NCBI RefSeq assembly: GCF_001625195.1
Contig: NC_054389.1
Coordinates: 2,108,001 to 2,172,000, forward strand
Origin: Drechmeria coniospora
Taxonomy: Eukaryota; Ascomycota; Sordariomycetes; Hypocreales; Ophiocordycipitaceae
Reading direction: 5' to 3'
Length of the DNA: 64,000 nt
This document shows positions 55,067 through 64,000 of the stretch, piece after piece. The notes under the pieces were generated by a model that was not told the origin of the DNA, searched no databases, and saw nothing but the letters and a program-made list of their open reading frames with translations. How positions within the stretch are numbered: position 1 is the first letter of the stretch; each line of letters starts with the position of its first letter. Made by a program: the position numbers and the translations under genes.

Positions 55067-58000
55067 TCACATCGAGCCTCCCCGTCCCCTCAGCGGGGAG
55101 CCCTCGGACGCCTCTGCTTCGTCGTCCGTGATCGAGCGGGCAATCTCTTTTCCCTTCCCCTTTACATCCCGCTTTGGTGCCGGGCCGGCCTTGCTTTCCT
55201 TCATGCTTCGTCGGCTGACGGGTCTTGCATTCGCACCCTTCCTCGGCGTCGCCGTGCCTTTGACCCTATTTGCCGGTCCGTCGCCGTCGCCGTCGCTTCC
55301 CTCGGCCCGCACTGTCACACCCGGCGCCTGCGCTTCCTCCTCAGCCGATGACGAGTCGCGCCTCGAGGTCGGCCCCGTCGAGACGTTCTTGAGATCGCGC
55401 ATCTCCTTGATAACATCCGCGAAGCTCTCCTCAAGTGTCTTCATGCGCGCGAGGACCAGCCTCCCCATTCGATCACGGTCGGCCGTGTCGCCACCGCCGC
55501 CGCGGAGCCGGTTATCCTTCATCATTGCCATGGCCATCTGCGTCTGGAAGCTTCCCACCATCGCCGCGTGAGGGTCGTCCGCAGGGAAGTTGTCCGAGAG
55601 AAGGCTCAGATCCAGGGATGAGAGCCTTCTGGCCTGGCGCAGTCGGTCCCGCGGGTCGAGGCTGAGCATCGCCGTTCGGCTGACACCGCCGGACTGAGCG
55701 AGGCCCCGAGGCGCGAGGATGGGACGCGGGTGGGTGTCAGGCATGTACGCCGATCGTCTGGGTGAGCTGCGTCGCCCTGCCTTCTGCGGCGGCGAGCTCG
55801 CACCAACGCCTCGGCCGATCGCCTCCACCTTCCTGCTCGGCGCCGTCCTCGGCGGTGACCTAGGAAGACGCGCTGTCGGCGGGAGCTCCTCGGGGTTGTA
55901 CAGGATCGTGTTCGTCGACATCGTACGGGCGTGCATGCCCCGTCGGAGGCTGCCTCGATGGGGGCTGCGGCCTGTGATACCCTTCGCAGATGAACCGTGG
56001 GAAGAAGGCAGCTTCGCCGAGCGGGCGGCGACGGGGGTTGTGAAGTAGTCCTCGTCGGCGACGCCCAACCTGTCGTACTGATTGCTGCGGCCCAAGTTGG
56101 TGCCGGCATCTTCGTCGTCCTCGTCGTTGGTGACGAGCTCGTCATCGCCGTCGGCATCCGTTTGGTCCTTGTAGTCGGGCGTCACAGCGTCGAGGCGAGA
56201 CCTGTGCGCACGCGGAAACGAGCCGCCGCCTGGGTTCGAGACGAAGTCGGCCGGGTCGCTCGCCGTCGATCTGACGTCGGAAATCTGGCGGTGCGACGAC
56301 CGCTCCCAGCCGGTGCTCAACCGCCTCTGCCAGTCGGGCACCGCTCGGCTGTCCAGCGTGGGCCAGTTCGAGAGCGTGATCCCTTCGTCGTCGTTCTGGT
56401 CCATCCAGTTGCGAATCGCCGTTTGCGTTTTGCGCCTCTCGTTCCTCCTCCGCGTCCGCAACGTCGCCGACTCGGGCACTCGACGGAAGACTTCCTCGAG
56501 CGCACGATCCTTCTGGAAGCCCGAGAGCGACTCCTCGCGCACGCGAACGGTCGGGCTGAACATGGCGCTTCTCTCGACCGGGTCGCGGAACGAAATGGCC
56601 CGGTGCCGACTTCTGCCCTGGTTCTCGACCAGGTCCGTCGGCTCGTATACTGATGGGGCCAGCCAAAACCTCTCGTACAAGTAGATGAAGAATAGGACGG
56701 GGAAGTGGGTGACCTTGATGATGGTCCGGTTCAGCGAGACGAATCGCTGGAGCGACATGCAATACCGCGCGGGCATGAGAACCCAGGCGAAGATGTTGCT
56801 CGGCGCGACGTACGAAAACAAGGCATCATTCTTCACCATGGCGATGGTATTGATGGCAAAGACGAACCTGCTTAGGGTCAGCTCACCATCCACCCGAGCA
56901 CTCCCTCCTCACGCCACAAGGTGACTTACTGGTGCTCCTCCGTGGCATTGGATGCGATTGCTGTAAAGGAGTTTGTCAAGACGGTGATGAGGATGGTCCT
57001 GACTTGATGTCTTAGCAGCCGCCACAACGGTGGGGGCAGAGTGATGCGACTCACACGACCAAGAAGTGGCAGATGATGAGGAACATCATCATCAAAATCC
57101 TCGCAAGCCAGTTGTAGTGAGGCCACCTAGTTATCGGTCGGCATCGGTCAGCTGGCGGGGAAATCGAACGAGGAGAAAAAGAACACGTACACATCCCAGG
57201 CAGCCGGGGTGAAGCCCATGAGGATCTGGAAAATCTTGTAGGCGACGTCGCCGCTTTCGTTTGCGCTCGCCGACAAGGTGAAGAAGACGTAGAAGCCGCT
57301 GCACATGATGAGGACGAGGACGAAGACGGCGGCGAGATCGACGGCCATGAGACGGAAGGCGATGAGGAGCTGGGAAAAGTACTGGTAGTGGTCGAGTATG
57401 CTGAAGATGCGGGGTAGAAGGAGGATGGCGTTGGCGGCGAGGACGTCGTAGGCCATGTCGTTCCAGTGATGGGGGTCGACAAGGAATACGCCGTAGGCAC
57501 GCATGCAGTAGTAGACGATGAGGAGGACGAGGATCCCGAGGTCGAAAATGTTCCAGAAGCTCATGATGTAGAGGGCAAAGCCTTGCTCGTTGAAGCCGAC
57601 GAGCTCGTCGAGCATGAAACCGGCGCTCCAGAACCAAAAGACGAGCTCGAGTCCGGTGATTTGGACGGACCTCTGAGCCAGGACGGCGAGGAAGAGGCCG
57701 ATGAGGACGGCGAGGGAGAGAGTCGAGAGGAAGGAGCGGTATCTTGGAACGCGAAGCCGCGAGAGCTTAAGGACGGACGCCTGGCGGGGGTCATAGAGCA
57801 TGACGAATCGTCTGCCGGGCGGGACGTGGAGCTTTCCTTGGCTCGGCTGGAGCAGCGGCGTCCGGTCGTTGGCTTTGGCAGAGAGCTCCTCGACGGGGTG
57901 GAGGGAGCTCGTCGGGGCGTCGCGGTGCAGGCTATCGGCCGATGAGTAAAAGGTGATGGCGCCGTTCCAGATGGCCTCGAGCTGCTGAACGACGACGGGA

Positions 58001-58962
58001 TGTGCGAGAAAATGCTTGGCAGATGCGCGAATGGCGACCTCGAGCGTCGACGTCCTCGAAGCCGTCAAGGCCTGCTTGGCCTTGGCGCTCTGGGGGGAGG
58101 CGTGCGCGTGGGCTCCCGGGAGGCCTTGAAGAGGATAGAAGTCGTAGGCGAGGGCATCGATGAGCTCCCGGGTGGAGTATTCCTTGAGGAGCTTGAGGGC
58201 AAGAAGCTCGCAGACCTTGGCTCTCGTGTTGCTGTTGCCCGTGTTGGCAGCATACCGTTGGCCCTCCTTGGCGAACTGGAGGCAGTTGGCCATGAGCGCG
58301 TAGAGGGTGGCACGGGAGAAGTGCTGGGAGCGGATCTGCTGCTGCATCGGCTTGACGAGGAACTGGGAGATCTGAGGCGACCGCAGCTGCTCCCAGGTCA
58401 GGGTCGTGTCGGTGCGGGCCGAGACGATGATGCGGATGGCGTGAGTGATGCCGTATACGGGTAGCGAGTCTAGCATCGCAAGGTGGTTAGCACTTCATCC
58501 AACCGGCGACATTTGCCTTCCGACGGCCGGCTGGCACTCACCAAGGTGGGAGGCGGAGAAGAGCGGAAGGAGGGGAAGGGCCTTTCGACCGCCATCCTCG
58601 TCAGCATCGTCGTCGGCGTCCTCATCTGGCGCGTCCGGAGGCCCGGCGTGGTCGAATCGATGGACAGGCTCCGCGTCCGAGTCTTCGTCGTCGTCGTCGT
58701 CGTCGTCGGCCTCGGTGAAGTCGGCCGTGGCATGTGTGCGTCGGACGAACAGGCGTCGAGGTCGAGGAGGCGATAAGCGGACAGCGGGGGAGAGGAGAGC
58801 AGCAGGTGATGAGAAGCCAGCGACGACGGGTGAGAGGCCATCGGTAGCTGGGGCGCGAGGAGTGGAGGTAGCAGGAGCAGGAGTAGAGGGGGACGGCCGG
58901 CCGTCGCGTACGTCGACGCGACGAGAACCGTTCTTAGGACGGCGCAGCATCGACGAGAACAT
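55067..58962 (-). CDS. YVC1: Vacuolar TRP-type cation channel YVC1
   Basis: Five exons on the minus strand (58962-58542, 58469-57191, 57126-57055, 56998-56930, 56867-55067; introns 72, 64, 56 and 62 bp) sum to 1213 residues. Yvc1/TRPY channels release Ca2+ from the vacuole on osmotic stress. Exon 1 is a disordered N-terminus with an Asp-rich stretch. LDSLPVYGITHAIRIIVSAR opens the conserved cytosolic domain. Six membrane helices lie at about residues 385-610, including WNIFDLGILVLLIVYYCMRA. Splicing restores AAWDVWPHYNWLARIL and ICHFLVVTILITVLTNSF (S6), then EEHQFVFAINTIAMVKNDAL. The last ~500 residues form a long Ser/Arg/Asp-rich cytosolic tail with a short coiled coil (DRMGRLVLARMKTLEESFAD). 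Yeast Yvc1 is 675 residues, so this tail is a filamentous-fungal extension. Confidence 0.93.
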
Positions 58963-59390
58963 GATTTCCGGACAATGCTCCCGACCTAGCCGTTGCTTCC
59001 CTCAGGCGTGGTCTGGCCCGTGCTGGTCTGGGGGCACCTGGAGATTCCTAGAGGTTCCTGGTGATCCGGCTTGGCCGCCGTCGTGTCGCGTCCGTCTCAG
59101 GACGCCATCGTCGGCTGGCCTTGCGTCTTTCTGCCTGTCCCGTCGGCGGAGGAGGAGGAGGAGGGAGAGGAGGAGGAGAGGAGACGAGGGGGAGGGTAGG
59201 CAAAAAAAAAAAAAAGGAAAGAATCCGATTCACGGAGAAAGAAGGCGGCACGAAGTACGAGTCGAGTCGGCAAGTCACTTTCTAATGTATTGTACGGAGT
59301 AGCAGGGCAAGTACTCACCAACGACTGGCACACTGCAATAGCACGAGTACATGCGCGTACAGTAAAAGTCGATGCAATACGCGTTCGAGC

Positions 59391-59425
59391 ACTGTACTGT
59401 ACTGTACTGTACTATACTGTACGTA
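59391..59425. repeat. ACTGT pentanucleotide microsatellite
   Basis: The unit ACTGT repeats about six times in tandem (with one CTATA variant), ending in CGTACACG. Every junction creates a TGTAC word. Confidence 0.85.
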
Positions 59426-59650
59426 CACGTATACTAAAGTAGTAGTAGGAGTGAGTACCAGAGGTGCCCGTTGGTGACTGGCGACGCATCGATGACCCGC
59501 TTCTGCTTCATGCAGCCTGACCGGGAAATACATGTAAATACTTACTACCACAGTAATAATACAAGCAAAACGCAACCGGGATTCGTTCCCACCACCCATG
59601 ACCCGCCTACAGTAATCCACCTAAGTACAACTACGGAGTACTTAGGTACT

Positions 59651-59668
59651 GTACGGAGTGCTCCGTAC
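59651..59668. repeat. Inverted motif pair GTACGGAG-TG-CTCCGTAC
   Basis: Two 8-bp arms, GTACGGAG and CTCCGTAC, are exact reverse complements around a 2-base centre. This is a third inverted fusion of the dispersed motif. Confidence 0.8.
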
Positions 59669-61803
59669 TTATACAAGTATCCATCCCATCTACGGATATT
59701 TGAGTACAGTACCCATCCATCTCTCCATCGACTATCCATCTTTCCCGCCACCCACACCCCGCAACTCGTTCCGATTCCGATTCCGCCCACCACAACGGTC
59801 CTGGTAAACTACAAGTACTATACACCTACAGTGAAAGTAGTAGTAGGTATACTTGTAAGAATCCGTGCACTTACAGTATACGTAAATCCATAGTACTGTG
59901 CTGTACGGAGCACAATGTGTACCTGAAGTGCTTGGTATGTGCTGTAATAGGTACACACTGTGCATGTAGGTAGGTGCAGGGGTACGGAATACAGATAAGT
60001 ACAGTACACGCACGGAATACTCCGTACTCCATACATGTATACAACTACTGTACTTGAGTACATCCCTAGTTCCAAGTGCTATTGATGATTTGCCATTGTA
60101 CAGTACTTACAGTGTTCGGAGCACTAAGTAGACTACCTTGAAGTAGTGCCCATAGGACATGTACGCCAAAGTACTAGTAATATACTGCAACCCCTTGCGA
60201 GGTAATCGTAACGATCGCGTGGTACAAAGTGATGCAGGATCACTCGTTGCGCAACGGGGTACGGATACGGAATATTTACCTGCAAACATTAGCATGTACT
60301 GTACTGAAGATAGGCGTATATCCGGATGTGCAAGTACATACTACTTCGGCACCTAAGAATAACGCTGCATGTGCACGATTCTTCCCATCTGTTCTTAGCT
60401 TCCAAAAAGCATGCATGTTCATGTACATGGAGAGACACATGTGGTATGTTCGATGGATGCACCGTCCAGCTGCACTCGGGAATGAATGTCGACCGGACGA
60501 TTCCACTTCCTACCCATCTTTCACACGGTCAGCAAGGTGGGAAGCATGATCTGAAGAAAGGTAGGAGGTAGGGTAGTATACGCGGACGCACCTTGTCGCA
60601 CATGACGGGGAAAATCGTCGACATCATGCATCACTCTGCAACTTGCACTGCATGTCGCCTCCACATCCGCCATGACCATGGGCATCGGAATTCGGGCATG
60701 CAGACTCGCGGGCATGCATGTATCTTGTGCGTGAATGCATCATTCTCGAGCGCCGGTAGATCAACTTCACCCACAACCCACACGGACGAAGCTCACCATC
60801 AGAATCATTTTTGCTCTGCAGCCCTCCCTCGCGCCGTTAATGAACTGCGGGGTCATGGGACCTGCCAGTTACATTGCGTATGCGTCTGCGTACAGATGAC
60901 TGCCTGCTTCTCCCACTTCTCACGCCCGGATGCACGACAGTCGTATTTCAGCCAGGCTGGGGGTTGTGAAATGTGCTGCACACAGCCCTACCAGAGAAGG
61001 TACACGTGGTCGTGAATATTGGTACGAATGAATGCCGGGCCCCATACTCGGCAAGTATCTGCACCATCGTATCCGATCTTGGCTGCTTCAGAGAACGAGA
61101 GTCTGTCCAGCAGGGATCAGGAGGCAGTGGATGATGGAGGATGTAGCTGTGACTGGCCACCAAGTTCAACTCAACAAGAACGGCAAGGCGGCGAGTGGCT
61201 GACGACTGAATGACTGATCGTCGTTGGACCTTTTATTCTCTCATCGCCACCAACCAGCCGTAGTAAGCAAGCCGCACCAGCAAGGCGTTTGACTGAGGCG
61301 GGCAGATATATACGTTGTACAGTACGGAGTACGGAGTGCAGTATTCCAAGTAATAAGTAAGTACGGAGTACATGTGCGAAAGTACATGGATGTACTGTAA
61401 GTACAGTACTTGCAGCACGGAGTACATCTACTTACTGTAGGTGTACTGTACAGAGTCCAGTGGTGGTACTTCTACTGCGAGGAAAATTATGTCAAGATCC
61501 CAACCAATCAAAAGCTCGTGGAAAGAACAATAGACAGAGCTCGAGAGGTCGAACGCTAACGGGTGTGAATTGTGAACGTGTCTTGGCAATAAAAACTTGC
61601 TGACTCAGCGGTCCCACATTTCTTCATGCTACACCATGTGCATCTACAACTTTGGAAGGCAGTAATTATGTTGTAGTGCTTCCTGCCAAGTTTCGACCTC
61701 CCAACCCCGACGAAAAGGCCAGGAATTTCTCCTTCACCAGGAGCACGTCCATCGTGCTCGTCCCCTCGTCCGGAGCCGCGTCCTCCCACCAGCCGTCGCC
61801 GCA

Positions 61804-64000
61804 ATGCCCGTCGTCAAAGGAGGCGTCTGGACCAACATCGAGGATGAGATCCTCAAGGCCTCCGTCTCCAAGTATGGCCTCAATCAGTGGGCACGGGTCT
61901 CCTCCCTGCTCGCCCGCAAGACGCCCAAGCAGTGCAAGGCCCGGTGGAACGAATGGCTGGACCCGAGCATCAAGAAGATCGAATGGAGCAAGGATGAGGA
62001 CGAGAAGCTGCTGCATCTGGCCAAGATTATGCCCACCCAGTGGCGCACAATCGCCCCCATCGTCGGTCGAACCGCCAACCAGTGTCTCGAGCGGTACCAG
62101 AAGCTGCTCGACGAGGCTGAGGTCCGTGAATCCTCGAGTCTTGGCCTCACCGGCCCCGATGGAGGCGAGACCAAGGCGCCGAGCGCCGACGACGTCAGGC
62201 GCCTTCGTCCCGGCGAGCTCGACCCGGATCCGGAGACGAAGCCGGCACGGCCCGACACCATCGACCTCGACGAGGATGAGAAGGAAATGTTGAGCGAGGC
62301 CCGCGCCCGTCTGGCCAACACGCAGGGCAAAAAGGCCAAGAGAAAGGCGCGAGAACGACAACAGGAGGAGTCTCGCCGCATCGCCTCCTTGCAGAAGCGC
62401 CGAGAGCTCAAGACGGCAGGCATCAACATCAAGGTCGTCACCCGCAAAAAGGGCGAGATGGACTACAATGCCGATATTCCGTTCGAGAAAAAGGCCGCGC
62501 CTGGCTTCTACGACACGTCGGAGGAGCTGGTGCGAAACGAGTCGCAGCGCGCCGCGTTCGACCCTCGAAAGCAGCAGCTGGCGACGAAGCGAAAGGGTGC
62601 CGACGACGAGGACAACGACCGCAAGAGGAGAAAGAACGAAAAGGACGGCATGTCCGAGTCGCAAAAGGCGGCCATCAAGGCTGGCCAGATGCAGAAACTG
62701 CGGGAGGCGGAGCAAAACAGCAAGCGCCGCGCCCTGAACCTGCCGGCGCCCCAGGTCAGCGATGCCGAGCTCGACGAGATTATCAAGATAGGAAAGCTAG
62801 GGGAATCGGCCAGCACCATGGCCAAGCAAAGCGACAACGATGCGACGAGAGGTTTCGTCGGTGAGTATTCGGCCATCAATACTAATGCGCCGATCCGGAC
62901 GCCTAAGGCGCCCGAGCAGGAGGATCACATCGCCAACGAGATCCGGAATATCCGGGCCCTCAACGAAACCAAGTCGGCCCTGTTGGGCGGCGAGAACACC
63001 CCCCTCCACCAGGGTGCCGGCTCCACCGGCTTCGAGGGTATTGCCCCTCGCGTCCAAACGGTGGCGACGCCGAACCCGATGGCAACCCCCTTGAGGGGTG
63101 CCGGACCCAACGGTGTCGGCGCCACACCCGGGAGGCCCGGACAGACGCCTATGCGGACGCCGCGAGATACGTTTTCGCTGAATCAAGATGACGGCATGTC
63201 CATGGCCTCGGCCACTCCCAGAGACGTCAGGTTGCGGGAGGTTGCGGCCCGCAGCCAGCTCCGCGCCGGCCTGTCCGCGCTGCCAAAGCCCAAGGAGACC
63301 CAGTGGGAGTTTGAGATACCGGAGGAGCAACAGGAGGCGGAAATGACCGACGAGGCCCGCATCGAGGACGCTGCCGAGCGGGACAGGAGAGATCGGGAGA
63401 GGAAGGCGGCGGCGGAGGAACTAGAGCGGCGGCGGAGGACGCAGGTCATGCAGCGAGACCTCCCGAGACCCACGGTTGTCGACTTGAACGAGCTGGTGAA
63501 GGCGGCCCACGAGATGAAGAACCCGGCCGAAGCACTGATTGCGCTCGAGGCGGCAGCACTCATTGCGGCTGACGCGACCCAATATCCCCTACCAGGATCC
63601 AAAGTGAAGGGAGCGCCACGGTCGATGGACCGTATCGACGACGACGCCCTCGCCGATGCCCGACTCCAGATTCTGTCCGAGACCAGGCCACGGCCGAGTT
63701 TGGAGGATATTCAGACATTCTTCGAGAGCCGAGCCGAGAACGCGACCCTTCGCGGTCTGGGCTGTTACAGGGGCCATGATGAGGAGGGTCAGGCTGCAGC
63801 GATGCTCGCTGCATTTGATGTATGCTACTCTACTCCATTCCAACGCCCCACTGGTGCCGGTTGCTAACGATAAGCTTCAGTCGGTTCAAGAGTCCATTTT
63901 GACTTCCGCTGAACAGGGCGCCAAACTCGAGAAAAAGCTCGGCCTCCACCTTGGTGGCTATCAGAAGCGGCAAAAGATGCTCAAGGAAAAGGTCAGCGAC
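61804..64000 (+). CDS. CEF1: Pre-mRNA splicing factor CEF1/CDC5, partial at right edge
   Basis: Exon 1 (61804-63819) and the start of exon 2 (63881 to window end), separated by a 61-bp intron (63820-63880, with CTAAC branch), encode at least 712 residues. The C-terminus is off the window. Cef1/Cdc5 is a core member of the Prp19 (NTC) complex and activates the spliceosome. Two Myb repeats open the protein: [20 protein letters not shown] (about residues 6-55) and [20 protein letters not shown] (about 58-107). The Lys/Arg/Glu-rich region after residue 150 and the conserved [15 protein letters not shown] and [20 protein letters not shown] segments are Cdc5 hallmarks. A central TP-rich region ([28 protein letters not shown]) holds potential phosphorylation sites. 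Splicing joins AAFD to [13 protein letters not shown]. Confidence 0.95.

Larger units (their letters stand above)
58963..61803. other. Spacer with the densest GTAC repeat block, between YVC1 and CEF1
   Basis: No gene is visible in 2.8 kb. An A13 run and GAGGAG-type purine stretch (about 59145-59220) lie in the YVC1 leader or promoter. From 59280 to about 60130, and again at 61300-61460, GTAC words and ACTCCGTA copies dominate (exact 10-mers at 59292, 60018, 61322 and 61361). A CCAAT pentamer at 61504-61508 lies about 300 bp before CEF1. Confidence 0.55.

Noticed and set aside
1..64000. Search for tRNA, rRNA, CRISPR, transposase, reverse transcriptase or viral genes
   Set aside because: By eye I found no cloverleaf with a plausible T-arm, no rRNA-like block, no regularly spaced repeat array and no mobile-element enzyme. 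A tRNAscan or HMM run could still find a divergent one.

Overview
The window is nuclear DNA from a filamentous ascomycete, most likely a Sordariomycete and probably Hypocreales. The evidence is coding sequence rich in G/C at third codon positions, introns mostly 53-86 bp long with GT..AG ends and CTAAC/CTGAC-type branch sites, and single-copy fungal genes such as RRN5, EAF7, ASK1, CNS1, TAP42, YVC1 and an XBP1-type APSES factor. I inferred 29 introns by eye from reading-frame continuity and conserved protein motifs. Genus cannot be decided from this sequence.

Layout. 1-1423 (-) is a mitochondrial helicase IRC3, cut by the window edge. 2075-3742 (+) is RRN5 (Pol I upstream activating factor). 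3974-5033 (-) is EAF7 (NuA4). 5776-8739 (+) is a gamma-tubulin complex GCP5/GCP6-type protein. 9202-10634 (+) is ASK1 (DASH kinetochore complex). 11108-11398 (-) is a small unknown protein. 13442-17083 (+) is BMS1 (40S ribosome assembly GTPase). 17965-19360 (-) is a reticulon. 21950-25146 (-) is a GYP5-like TBC Rab-GAP. 30155-32094 (+) and 37785-39601 (+) are two different MFS transporters flanking a HIT/FHIT hydrolase at 32854-33578 (+). 40626-41867 (+) is the Hsp90 co-chaperone CNS1. 42412-44021 (-) is an XBP1-like APSES/KilA-N transcription factor. 47439-52844 (+) is DNA topoisomerase II. 53635-54723 (+) is TAP42. 55067-58962 (-) is the vacuolar TRP channel YVC1. 61804-64000 (+) is CEF1/CDC5, running off the right end.

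The genes are mainly conserved housekeeping functions: ribosome production (RRN5, BMS1), chromosome and spindle work (EAF7, GCP, ASK1, TOP2), membrane traffic and shape (reticulon, GYP5), TOR/Hsp90 signalling (TAP42, CNS1), splicing (CEF1) and calcium release (YVC1). I see no operon-like pathway, secondary-metabolite cluster, intact transposon, rRNA or tRNA gene.

Roughly 40% of the window is intergenic. These stretches are saturated with GTAC-containing words and with exact copies of TACTCCGTAC / GTACGGAGTA, sometimes fused into perfect 16-bp palindromes. Other notable points are a +1 frameshift in a five-base C run inside the DNA-binding domain of the XBP1-like gene, a ~172-bp diverged tandem duplication, long poly-G/C tracts, and an unusually long first TOP2 intron holding an in-frame ATG. 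I found no convincing new biological system. The dispersed palindromic motif and the XBP1 frameshift most deserve follow-up.
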